64,000 nt of DNA, from positions 1-64,000 of the forward strand of contig NZ_JNNO01000004.1 of NCBI RefSeq assembly GCF_000735585.1, in the 5' to 3' direction. Shown in pieces: positions 35,974-43,879 of the stretch (position 1 is the first letter of the stretch; every line of letters starts with the position of its first letter). Origin of the DNA: Devosia sp. LC5 (GTDB lineage Bacteria; Pseudomonadota; Alphaproteobacteria; Rhizobiales; Devosiaceae). A model generated the notes under the pieces. The model was not told the DNA's origin. It was given only the letters and a program-made list of their open reading frames with translations, and made no database searches. The translations under genes were made by a program, and so were the position numbers.

Positions 35974-37328
35974 AGTTTGGCGAGCCAACTCCCGGCATAG
36001 GCATCAAAACCATCTACAGCGAGTGGTTCCAGCAACACTCCCGGCTTTGCGGCTCCGTCCTGCTCGCCAAATAACATAGCCGCGCCAAGGCTTGTGCCCG
36101 TCGCGTCACCCGATGCCGTCACCGGCACACCTGCCAGCGTCGACAGCGCCTGCCCGAACAGCTTGTTGCGCGCCAGCGGTCCCTCAATGACGATCTCGCG
36201 ACCCAGCCCGCTCAAGTCGAGGCATTGCCGTGTCACCAGCGCCAGATACAGCGCCACCACCGCACTGCGCTCGCCAATGCTCAAAGCTGCCGGATCATGT
36301 GTCCAGCGCCCCTTATGATGCGGGTAGGGCCCCACGCCGGGCGTAAAGCTCGGCAGCGCCTGAATCTCCGCCGTGATGACGTTGGCGATATCGGCCTCCG
36401 ACGGCTCGATCGCGCCCGGCACCAACATATCAAATTCCCGCCCGCCCATGAAACGCGCCGTCGGCACCGGCCGGCCAAAGGCGTCCACATTGGCCAGGCT
36501 GTCGCGCTCGGAATCCAGCCGCCCCGTATCCCCGCCCACCGTCATGGCAATGGCCCAGGTCCCCGTAGACAAAATGGTGAAAGGCGCTTGCCGCGTTTCC
36601 AGATGTGGCACCAGCGAGGCATTGGAATCGTGAATGCCGCAGGTCACCGGCGTCGTCACCGGCAATCCCGTTGCCGCCGCCAATTCTGGCAGCAGTGTCC
36701 CCAATATCGACGCGGCCGGCTTCACCGCCGGAAACAGCCCACGCCAGCCCTCATCGCGCACGAGCGAAGAAAAATCTGCCTTGTCTGGAGCCCACAAATC
36801 AGTGTGGCACCCCAGCGACGTCACCTCGCTCGCCGCCACCCCGGTCAGCCGCCAGGCATAATATTGCGGATAGGTCAGTATCTGGCTGACCTGTGCAAAC
36901 TGCTCGGGAAAAGCGCGGCTCTGCCAGAAAATCTGCGCGCCAAGATTGAGCCCATTCGGCAGACGCGGCGACAAGGTCTCGCTGAAATCCGGTCGCGCCT
37001 CGGCATAAAGAGCCACATCGCCCGGCGCGCCATGTTCATAATCGAGCACTGGCAAGGCCAGCCCATTGGCTCCGATCAGCGCAGCGGTCGCCCCATGTGT
37101 GGTGATCGAAATGCCGTCTATACTCTGCTCGGCATGCAGTTCGCCCAGGCTTTGCAGAATGAATGCCCAAAGCCGCTCCACATCGGCATGCGGGTAAAGC
37201 CCGTCGCGCTTGACCGTGTTGGGCGTGCTGCGCCCCCCGACCTGGCTTGCGTCGTCGCGGTCGATCAACACCACCTTGGCATTGGTCTTGCCGATATCGA
37301 TGACGGCGATGAAACGGGGCGTGGTCAT
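35970..37328 (-). CDS. FGGY-family carbohydrate kinase (rhamnulokinase/fuculokinase-like)
   Basis: A 452-residue cytoplasmic sugar kinase of the FGGY family. N-terminal phosphate-binding VIDIGKTNAKVVLIDRD, the catalytic-base region GIHDSNASLVPH, the second ATP-site FTILSTGTWAIAM and the C-terminal GDATGTSLGAAML. The pattern resembles L-rhamnulose/L-fuculose kinases more than glycerol or xylulose kinases, but the substrate cannot be read directly. No sugar transporter or isomerase lies beside it. It is transcribed toward ndh, 80 bases upstream of it. Confidence 0.8.
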   Translation of the reverse strand: MTTPRFIAVIDIGKTNAKVVLIDRDDASQVGGRSTPNTVKRDGLYPHADVERLWAFILQSLGELHAEQSIDGISITTHGATAALIGANGLALPVLDYEHGAPGDVALYAEARPDFSETLSPRLPNGLNLGAQIFWQSRAFPEQFAQVSQILTYPQYYAWRLTGVAASEVTSLGCHTDLWAPDKADFSSLVRDEGWRGLFPAVKPAASILGTLLPELAAATGLPVTTPVTCGIHDSNASLVPHLETRQAPFTILSTGTWAIAMTVGGDTGRLDSERDSLANVDAFGRPVPTARFMGGREFDMLVPGAIEPSEADIANVITAEIQALPSFTPGVGPYPHHKGRWTHDPAALSIGERSAVVALYLALVTRQCLDLSGLGREIVIEGPLARNKLFGQALSTLAGVPVTASGDATGTSLGAAMLFGEQDGAAKPGVLLEPLAVDGFDAYAGSWLAKL

Positions 37329-37412
37329 GCTCTGGCGCTCGCTTGAATTTGCAGGGGCAATACTGCAATTCCGCCCCTTGCGCCAGCGCTAACATGTTAG
37401 TTTTGATATCAG

Positions 37413-37862
37413 CTATTTGACGACCAGAACCGGAATGCTCGCATGCGCCAGAACTTCCGCCGCCTGGCTGCCAAGCAATAGCCGCCCCAGCCCACGCCTG
37501 CCGTGCGAGCCCATCACGATCAGGTCTGCACCCTGGCTAGTGGCCGTCTCCAATATGCCATCCGCCGTCTGGCTATCGGGCACATGTAATACCTCGATCC
37601 GCTGCCCCGCAGCAGCGGCTGCCTCTTTTGCCGCACCTAGAATTCGGGCGGCACTTTCTTCCTTGGCGCGATTCAACTCGTTGATCACGGTCGTGGTGTT
37701 GACCTGCATCATCTCCGCGCCCGACGTGACGATCAGCGATGGGTCGGTGACAGTCACCGCGATCAGCTTGGCCTTGAGTTGGCCCGCCAGTCCCAGCGCG
37801 TGACGAAAGGCCTTGTCGGACAGCTCCGACCCATCGATGGCGACGACAATCCGCTGATACAT
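37413..37862 (-). CDS. Universal stress protein, UspA family
   Basis: A 149-residue single-domain protein: YQRIVVAIDGSELSDKAF at the N-terminus and the ATP-binding loop GSHGRRGLGRLLLGSQAAEVL ending PVLVVK, which marks the nucleotide-binding class. Supports survival under stress; target unknown. The ATG at 37862 has AGGAGA just upstream and begins exactly at the family start; the open frame to 38036 is non-coding-like. Confidence 0.9.
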   Translation of the reverse strand: MYQRIVVAIDGSELSDKAFRHALGLAGQLKAKLIAVTVTDPSLIVTSGAEMMQVNTTTVINELNRAKEESAARILGAAKEAAAAAGQRIEVLHVPDSQTADGILETATSQGADLIVMGSHGRRGLGRLLLGSQAAEVLAHASIPVLVVK

Positions 37863-38115
37863 CTCATGTTCTCCTGGTGCTTTGCGAGCTATGAGCATAA
37901 CGCCTATCGGCCCAGCTTGATCCAGCGCAAACCGGCCCGAATATTGCCCTGCCGACCGGCGGGCAGCCGCCTCCTGGAACTGCGCAGGCCTCCTCCTCCA
38001 GCTCGGCGGGATGCGCGCGGTGCTTCCCCTCGTCATGAGCCTTCGGGCGCGCCAGCGTGCCCTTGGCGCAATTCTTCTCGCGCGGGTTCACTGCGGGCAA
38101 GCGTGACTTTGGATG

Positions 38116-38679
38116 CTAGTCCGCTTTGGGCCTCGACATGAACCGAGACGGTGGCGCCATGACCGTCGTGCTGTCCGGAACATCGGTAACAACTACGGCA
38201 TTGGGCCCGATCTTCACGTCGTTTCCAATCCGAACTTTGCCCATGACCACAGCGCCAACCCCAAGATCCACTCTGTCACCCAGAACCGGTGCAAACTCGG
38301 GTCCGAATTCACGCCGGTCAATGCCACCAATTCCCAAGGTCACCCCTTGGCGGATCAGGAGATCATCGCCAATCGTCGCATGACGATGGATCACGATGCC
38401 CCCCTGGTGTCCAATGTGCAGGCGTCGCCCGATTTTGGCGGTGGGCGAAATCTCAATGCCATAGACGTTCCTGATGTAGCGGTTAACTAAAGAGTGAAGC
38501 GCCGAGAAAATGAACCTGGTCAAGCCATGCTCTCGGCTGCGCGCCCAGACGCCAAAGCGATATACGACCGCAGCTCGGGTACCGGGCCGCCCCCAGTCAC
38601 GCTGATTAACCTCAAGATCTTCTCGAACAAGTTGCTTCAGCCCAACAGTTCGCATCAGTTCATTTTCGATTTTTTGCAT
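38116..38679 (-). CDS. Serine-acetyltransferase-like hexapeptide-repeat acyltransferase
   Basis: About 187 residues. A helical N-terminus (VREDLEVNQRDWGRPGTRAA) and a left-handed beta-helix of hexapeptide repeats (IGRRLHIGHQGGIVIHRHATIGDDLLIRQGVTLG, quoted in part as HIGHQGGIVIH), with catalytic-type His in that stretch, then GDRVDLGVGAVVMGKVRIG. The family uses acetyl-CoA; members beside acyl-carrier genes often modify polysaccharide rather than making cysteine. The ATG at 38679 follows GGGAA; an ATG at 38706 is also possible. It is divergent from the acyl carrier protein gene across about 100 bases. Confidence 0.75.
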   Translation of the reverse strand: MQKIENELMRTVGLKQLVREDLEVNQRDWGRPGTRAAVVYRFGVWARSREHGLTRFIFSALHSLVNRYIRNVYGIEISPTAKIGRRLHIGHQGGIVIHRHATIGDDLLIRQGVTLGIGGIDRREFGPEFAPVLGDRVDLGVGAVVMGKVRIGNDVKIGPNAVVVTDVPDSTTVMAPPSRFMSRPKAD

Positions 38680-38777
38680 GGCAGATTCCCGGAGAATAAT
38701 ATTCATTGCTTGCGCGCTGAAGTTTTGGCTAAGCTAGTTAGATATTAGGGAATCCGGAATAGAAAGTGGGAATTTTT

Positions 38778-39035
38778 ATGAACAAGGAAGAGGTTGAGAG
38801 CAGGATAAGGTCGGCATTCGCAAAGACAATTGATGACAATGGCACGAAAATTGAAGATGCGCTAACTGACGAGACAGTTTTACTCGAAACAGCCCTCGAT
38901 TCACTTGGGTTTGCAATTCTGGTCGCTCGGCTTGAGGAGGACCTTGGTTGGGACCCTTTCTCGATCTCTGACACGCCCTTTTATCCCGAGACGTTCGGGC
39001 AATTTGTAGCGTTTTATGCCGATAACCAACCTTGA
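38778..39035 (+). CDS. Acyl carrier protein (phosphopantetheine-binding)
   Basis: An 85-residue carrier protein of the four-helix type. Ser42 in TALDSLGF is the expected phosphopantetheine site, and the acidic helix VARLEEDLGWDPF follows. It differs from the essential AcpP in the DSL surroundings, so it should be a dedicated carrier for one acyl group. The ATG at 38778 is preferred to the GTG at 38766. Its last 20 bases overlap the ligase gene, showing tight coupling. Base composition here is visibly more AT-rich than the rest of the window. Confidence 0.82.
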   Translation: MNKEEVESRIRSAFAKTIDDNGTKIEDALTDETVLLETALDSLGFAILVARLEEDLGWDPFSISDTPFYPETFGQFVAFYADNQP

Positions 39036-40371
39036 ACAGGCTGTGCTCGATCGCAGGATCGAGCAGGCGGTGATCATAAGCGAACACGGATATTGGGGCC
39101 TGACGGACCTCCGGGTTCTCGTGAATGCCGATGTGCTTATCAGGGCCAGGGACTACCGGTCCGTTGCTTTGCGCCTGACTGATCCAGCCAAACTTGCGCT
39201 CGCCCTCCTGGCGTTGGATGGATTTGTCGAGCGGCTGTTGCTTTTGTCTGCCGATTTGGCTGACGACCTGGCTGCCAGCCTGAGTGCGCAGTTCGGAGCG
39301 GACGCCATCCTCACGGACCTTGACGGTGGCTTGACCCCGGCGGTTCCCAATCGCCTGGTATGGACAGGGCCGACTAGTGCCGGTCCTGATCAAAGCCCTT
39401 CGCCCAAAACGGCAACAGAGTGGACGCTCACGACCTCAGGCACGACAGGTGTACCAAAGCTCGTAACGCACACGCTTGCGTCCCTTTCTCGAACAACCAA
39501 GGGGGCAGCAACGGCGAAATACCGTTGGGGGCAACTTTACAGCATGGAGCGGTTCGCAGGCTTGCAGGTATTCCTCCAGGCTTTACTGGGGGGCAGCCTT
39601 GTATTGCCTGGAACAGAATGGCCATTGCCCAGGCGATTGAGTTATCTTGCCGACCACGAATGTACAGCACTGTCAGCCACCCCGACGCTTTGGCGCAAGA
39701 TTTTGATGACCCCCGCCAGTGCGTCCCTGGCACCGATGCAGATCACGTTAGGGGGCGAAATCGTTGATGATGCCATACTTGGCGCCTTGGCCGCTCGTTT
39801 TCCAGCTTCTCGTATTGTTCACATCTATGCTTCCACTGAAGCCGGGGTGGGGTTTTCGGTGAAAGATGGACGCGAGGGCTTCCCTGTTGAATACCTCGCT
39901 GACGCTCCCGGCGGGGTGCAGCTCAAGATTGTCGATGGACATTTGTTCATACGTAACCCTGCGGCCAGGACAATTGCCGAGTTGGACTCCGCGAGCAGCG
40001 ACGCTTCATTTATCGATACGGGAGATGCTGTTGCCGTCATAGGAGAGCGTTGTTACTTCCTTGGACGCGCAAGCGGAGTCATCAATGTTGGTGGCAACAA
40101 GCTCTTTCCAGAGGAGGTAGAGCAGGTTCTGCTGGCCCATCCTGCTGTGAAGCAAGCCAGGGTTTGGGGGATAAAAAGTCCAATCACCGGCCAGCTCGTC
40201 TCTGCCGAAATTGTTCCTGCTTCCCAAGATTACGCGATAGAAGAATTACACAAAATCTTGCATCGGTATTGCACGGACAGGCTTGAGCCTTGGAAAATGC
40301 CCGCGATCATTCGCGTTGTTGACGACTTGGAAGTCAATGCCGCCGGCAAGGTAAAGAGAAGCCCACAATGA
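39016..40371 (+). CDS. AMP-dependent ligase (ANL superfamily), proposed loader of the adjacent carrier protein
   Basis: A 451-residue adenylating enzyme. Motif WTLTTSGTTGVPK (about 138) binds ATP, HIYASTEAGVGF is the A5 region, IDTGDAVAVIG and the hinge GRASGVINVGGNKLFPEEVE begin the C-terminal subdomain, and GKVKRS near the end carries the catalytic lysine. It should activate an acyl acid as an adenylate and pass it to the carrier protein whose gene it overlaps by 20 bases. The N-terminal subdomain is shorter than in fatty-acyl-CoA ligases. Acyl substrate unknown. Confidence 0.8.
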   Translation: MPITNLEQAVLDRRIEQAVIISEHGYWGLTDLRVLVNADVLIRARDYRSVALRLTDPAKLALALLALDGFVERLLLLSADLADDLAASLSAQFGADAILTDLDGGLTPAVPNRLVWTGPTSAGPDQSPSPKTATEWTLTTSGTTGVPKLVTHTLASLSRTTKGAATAKYRWGQLYSMERFAGLQVFLQALLGGSLVLPGTEWPLPRRLSYLADHECTALSATPTLWRKILMTPASASLAPMQITLGGEIVDDAILGALAARFPASRIVHIYASTEAGVGFSVKDGREGFPVEYLADAPGGVQLKIVDGHLFIRNPAARTIAELDSASSDASFIDTGDAVAVIGERCYFLGRASGVINVGGNKLFPEEVEQVLLAHPAVKQARVWGIKSPITGQLVSAEIVPASQDYAIEELHKILHRYCTDRLEPWKMPAIIRVVDDLEVNAAGKVKRSPQ

Positions 40372-41090
40372 AGACAGCTCTTGTTACCGGAGCCACCCGA
40401 GGACTCGGTGCGGCGATCGCAAATCGTCTTCTGGCAGAGGGCTACAAGGTCATAGCGACCGGTCGGCGGGAAACTGAAGACGTCGTCCGTATGCGCGAAG
40501 CATATGGCGAGGCCCTGGCGTTTGAGGCTTTCGATCTGGCGCAGACGGACCTGATTGCCGATCTGGTGAAGGGTTTGGTTCGACAGCATGGACCAATCTA
40601 TGGGTTGGTGAACAATGCCGGAATTGGCACTGACGGCATCTTGGGAACTATGCATAATTCCGACATTCAGCGCGTGATGACGGTGAATTCAATCGCTCCC
40701 ATGATCCTCACCAAATACCTTTCGCGTTCAATGATGCTCGCGGGGGAGGGGCGGATCGTGAACGTATCCTCCATCATCGCTTCCACGGGCTTTTCGGGCC
40801 TTGCCGTATATGCTGCATCCAAGGCTTCTCTGGAGGGATTTACACGCTCTCTCGCGCGAGAACTGGGCCGGCTCAACATCACCGTCAATGCGCTGGCTCC
40901 AGGCTTCATGCAAACCGATATGACAGGCTCGCTCGTGGGCGATAAACTTGGATCGATCTTGCGCCGAAGTCCGCTTCAACGCCTCGCTACTACGGCCGAC
41001 GCGGCTGGAGCCGTGGCATATTTCCTTGGCCCTGACGGGGCGGCAGTAACAGGCACGGTGTTGACAGTAGACGCCGGTAGCACTGCGTGA
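40368..41090 (+). CDS. Short-chain dehydrogenase/reductase, FabG-like
   Basis: A 240-residue NAD(P)-dependent reductase. TGATRGLGAAIA binds the cofactor, NNAGIG is the structural motif, the catalytic Tyr147-x3-Lys lies in YAASKAS and Ser in VSSIIAS; ends PDGAAVTGTVLTVDAG like 3-oxoacyl-carrier reductases. It overlaps the ligase stop (ATGA). With the carrier and ligase it could make a hydroxyacyl group, such as a 3-hydroxyacyl chain for a surface sugar (inference). Confidence 0.85.
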   Translation: MKTALVTGATRGLGAAIANRLLAEGYKVIATGRRETEDVVRMREAYGEALAFEAFDLAQTDLIADLVKGLVRQHGPIYGLVNNAGIGTDGILGTMHNSDIQRVMTVNSIAPMILTKYLSRSMMLAGEGRIVNVSSIIASTGFSGLAVYAASKASLEGFTRSLARELGRLNITVNALAPGFMQTDMTGSLVGDKLGSILRRSPLQRLATTADAAGAVAYFLGPDGAAVTGTVLTVDAGSTA

Positions 41091-41248
41091 TGCTGCTTGC
41101 GGCAATGAACTGCTGCCGGTTTTGAGGGCACAAGTCGAGCTTACTGAACTGCGCCCCTAGCCCAGTGGGCTGGCCCCGCCGAAATTTAAAGGCCGGTGAT
41201 CGGGTCCCAGTCGGTCGGGTGGGCGTCGGATCTATCCATCAAATGCAG

Positions 41249-41298
41249 TTATCGCTCCTGCAGGTAATTGCATTTCTCGTTTATCGCCCCGGCTGCTA
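41249..41298 (+). promoter_or_regulatory. Island promoter motif, site 1 (before first binding-protein gene)
   Basis: TTATCGC (41249-41255), 12 bases, TTGCATT (41268-41274), 8 bases, ATCG (41283-41286), 7 bases, TGCTA (41294-41298). Spacing is identical to sites 2 and 3. TTATCGC recurs at 41281-41287 as a direct repeat 32 bases on, a whole number of helical turns. The start codon at 41351 is 53 bases beyond the end of the motif. Proposed operator for the LysR regulator at 47507-48496. Confidence 0.75.
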
Positions 41299-41350
41299 GG
41301 TCGAAGGGAGGCCGAACCCGGATAACACGGGCGGCTCCGGAGGATACAGC

Positions 41351-42859
41351 ATGAACAAGCGGCTTCTAACTGCCGTTCTGGCCGGCGCTCTCATGTTGGG
41401 CGTGGCGCCCTCGGCCTTGGCGCAAGTGGCGAACGACGCCGATACGCTGGCGCTCGGCGCGACGATCGACAATGTGAGCTTCGACCGCGCCCAGCTGATG
41501 ATCGGCCATCAACTCCAGTACTGGTCGCCAGTTTTCGATACGCTGCTGGTGCGCGAGCCCAACGGCGATATCGGCCCGAACATGGCGGCCGAATACAGCT
41601 ATAACGGCGATAACAGCGAGCTGACGCTGAAGCTGCGCGAAGGCATCACCTTCACGGATGGCACGCCCTTCGATGGCGAGGCGGTGAAGGCAAACCTGGA
41701 ATACCTCAAGAATGGCGCGGGCCAGAACAGTTTCATGGCCGCCTCGATTTCCGAGATCGAGATCGTCTCGCCCAACGAGGTCAAGCTGCGCCTCGCCGAG
41801 CCCGATCCCGGCTTGCTGCAAAACCTTGCCGTCGTCGGCGGCGCGATGGCCTCGCCTGCTAGCCTGGGTGTCGAAGGTTCGGCCAATAACCCCATCGGCT
41901 CCGGCCCCTATACTTATGACGCGACCGCCTCCGTCGCCGGCCGCCAGTATGTCTACAACCGCAATCCCGACTATTGGAACGCCGCCGATTTCCCGTTCGA
42001 ACGGGTCACCATCACGCCGATCAACGACAATGTGGCTCGACTCAACGCGCTGAAGTCCGGCCAGATCGATGCCGGTATCAGCGAAGCCCGCGCCGTGGCC
42101 GATGCCGAGGCCAATGGCCTGGTACTCAATCGCGTCGATGTCGACTGGTTCGGCCTGATCATCGCTGACCGCGAAGGCAAGATTGCGCCGGCTCTGGCCG
42201 ATTTGCGCGTTCGCAAGGCGCTCAACATGGCCTTTGATGGTGCGTCCATCTTGAAGTTTGTCGACCTGGGTTATGGCCGCTTGTCCGATCAGATCTTTCC
42301 ATCCACCAGCCAGGCCTATGTTCCCGAACTCGACGAGGCCTATCCCTTCGACCCGGCTGCCGCCAAGGCGCTGCTCGCCGAGGCCGGGTATCCGGATGGA
42401 TTTGAACTTCTTCTTCCGGAAACGACCAACTACGCCGCCTTCAATCCCATTGTGGAGAAATTCCTCAAGGATATCGGCATCACCGTTAAGTGGGAAAAGA
42501 TTGCGCCCAACGCGGTCATTTCTGAGCTGCGCTCCGGAAAGTTTCCGGCCTACGTCTTCCAGTTCGGCTATCAGGGCGAGTGGTCGGAAATCCGCAAGTT
42601 CGGCTTCCCCGACAGCCCCTGGAACACCTCCAAGGTCGCCGACCCGGCTCTCCTCGAACTGATCGACAAGGTTCAGTATGCCTCGGGCGACGAGCAGAAC
42701 GCGCTCTACAAGGATGTTGGCCGCTACTTCGTCGAGAATGCCTATTACGCGCCGATGTATCGTCGCGACATCATCTATCTGACCAACAAGCAAACCGTTG
42801 TGGATCTGCAGACGACAAATGTGGTCTCGCCCATCCGCAATTACTCCAAAGCCGAATAG
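41351..42859 (+). CDS. ABC importer substrate-binding protein, family 5 (first paralogue)
   Basis: A 502-residue periplasmic binding protein of the peptide/nickel/oligosaccharide class. Signal peptide of about 24 residues (cleavage after ALA-Q). The mature part has the SBP family 5 features LTLKLREGITFTDGTPFDGEAVKANLEY and LRVRKALNMAFD. It aligns without gaps along its length with the second paralogue at 45964. It is expressed from the island promoter motif at 41249 and ends at a strong terminator. In the sulfatase island it probably captures a sulfated organic compound for the permease at 48697 (inference). Confidence 0.88.
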   Translation: MNKRLLTAVLAGALMLGVAPSALAQVANDADTLALGATIDNVSFDRAQLMIGHQLQYWSPVFDTLLVREPNGDIGPNMAAEYSYNGDNSELTLKLREGITFTDGTPFDGEAVKANLEYLKNGAGQNSFMAASISEIEIVSPNEVKLRLAEPDPGLLQNLAVVGGAMASPASLGVEGSANNPIGSGPYTYDATASVAGRQYVYNRNPDYWNAADFPFERVTITPINDNVARLNALKSGQIDAGISEARAVADAEANGLVLNRVDVDWFGLIIADREGKIAPALADLRVRKALNMAFDGASILKFVDLGYGRLSDQIFPSTSQAYVPELDEAYPFDPAAAKALLAEAGYPDGFELLLPETTNYAAFNPIVEKFLKDIGITVKWEKIAPNAVISELRSGKFPAYVFQFGYQGEWSEIRKFGFPDSPWNTSKVADPALLELIDKVQYASGDEQNALYKDVGRYFVENAYYAPMYRRDIIYLTNKQTVVDLQTTNVVSPIRNYSKAE

Positions 42860-42882
42860 TCCTCCCAAGTCTGTTCGAGCAG

Positions 42883-42911
42883 AAAGGCGGCCAGCACCGG
42901 CCGCCTTTTTT
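42883..42911 (+). terminator. Rho-independent terminator after the first binding-protein gene
   Basis: AAAGGCGGCC and GGCCGCCTTT are perfect 10-base arms around the loop AGCACC, followed by further T residues. It lies between the binding-protein stop (42859) and the hydrolase start (42932), so the hydrolase depends on read-through or a promoter of its own. Confidence 0.9.
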
Positions 42912-42931
42912 CTTCGTTTTATGGAGCGCCT

Positions 42932-43840
42932 ATGTCTGATGATGCCCGCGCCGCCCAGCGCAAAGAACTCGACGTCTGTCTCGATCGCTTCGAAAGCCGT
43001 GCCGATGGCGCCCGCGTCTGGCCCGAACTGCTCTATAGCCAGCCCTTCGGTTTTCGCGCGCTGACCATGTCGCTTGCCGTGCCGCCGGGGCAGGGGCCGC
43101 ATCCGCTTGTGGTCTATATCCATGGCGGCGGCTGGATGCTGGGCCATCCCCATGCCATGCACCCCAATCTGGCGGCCATGCACATCGTCGAAACCCTGCT
43201 GGCCGCTGGCTATGCCGTTGCCCGGCCATCCTACCGCCTCTCGGGCGAAGGCAAGTTTCCGACCCAGTTGCAGGACCTCAAGACGGCGCTCCGCTACCTC
43301 CGCCACCATGGGGCGCTGTTCAATATCGCGCCCGACCGCATTGCTGCGCTCGGCGAGAGTGCCGGCGGTCACCTGGCGGTCCTGCTTGGCCTCGAGACGC
43401 CGCCCGACTGCGAAGGCGATGAGGGATTTGTCGAGGAGAGCGGCAAGGTACAGGCCGTCATCAACTGGTATGGCGTTACCGACATGCTCAATCTGGACGC
43501 GCATTCGCTGCCGACCGCCCGCTTCAAGCACGACGCGCCAGAATCCGCCTCCGGCCGGCTTATCGGCGGCCGCCCTTCCGATAATCCGGAAGCCGCTCGC
43601 CGCGCCTCGCCCATCACCTGGGTAACCCCGAGGTCTGCTCCCATGCTCATCCAGCACGGCACCTCGGATTCAATCGTCCCGCCCCGCCAGGGCGAAAGCC
43701 TCTATGAAGCGCTGCGGAGTGTTGGCGTGTCAGCCGAATGGCACCCGGTTGAGGGCGCCGACCATTGCTTCATCGATGGCGACACCGCCCCGATCATGCC
43801 GGCAGTGACCGGCTTTCTCGGACGATACTTGAAGGTCTGA
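42932..43840 (+). CDS. Alpha/beta-hydrolase fold esterase in the sulfatase island
   Basis: A 302-residue cytoplasmic hydrolase. The oxyanion loop is HGGGW (about residue 64), the nucleophile Ser is in GESAGGH (about 142), the acid Asp in HGTSDSIVPP and the catalytic His in GADHCF, so the catalytic set is complete. Similar to BD-FAE/carboxylesterase-type enzymes. Sited downstream of the first binding protein and convergent with the first sulfatase; a role in trimming an ester from the imported compound is inferred. GGAG lies 6 bases before the ATG. Confidence 0.82.
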   Translation: MSDDARAAQRKELDVCLDRFESRADGARVWPELLYSQPFGFRALTMSLAVPPGQGPHPLVVYIHGGGWMLGHPHAMHPNLAAMHIVETLLAAGYAVARPSYRLSGEGKFPTQLQDLKTALRYLRHHGALFNIAPDRIAALGESAGGHLAVLLGLETPPDCEGDEGFVEESGKVQAVINWYGVTDMLNLDAHSLPTARFKHDAPESASGRLIGGRPSDNPEAARRASPITWVTPRSAPMLIQHGTSDSIVPPRQGESLYEALRSVGVSAEWHPVEGADHCFIDGDTAPIMPAVTGFLGRYLKV

Positions 43841-43879
43841 AGTCGCCGTATGTGACGCGTGCAACTACGATAGCGCCCT

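Noticed and set aside
37864-38100. Short minus-strand frame upstream of the universal stress protein gene
   Set aside because: Starts with TTG, lacks a ribosome site and has no recognised family; the lysine/histidine-rich start might be a remnant but evidence is too thin.
41091-41248. tRNA or riboswitch before the first binding-protein gene
   Set aside because: No cloverleaf, T-loop sequence or known riboswitch core; only a short AGCCCA/TGGGCT stem at 41159-41171.
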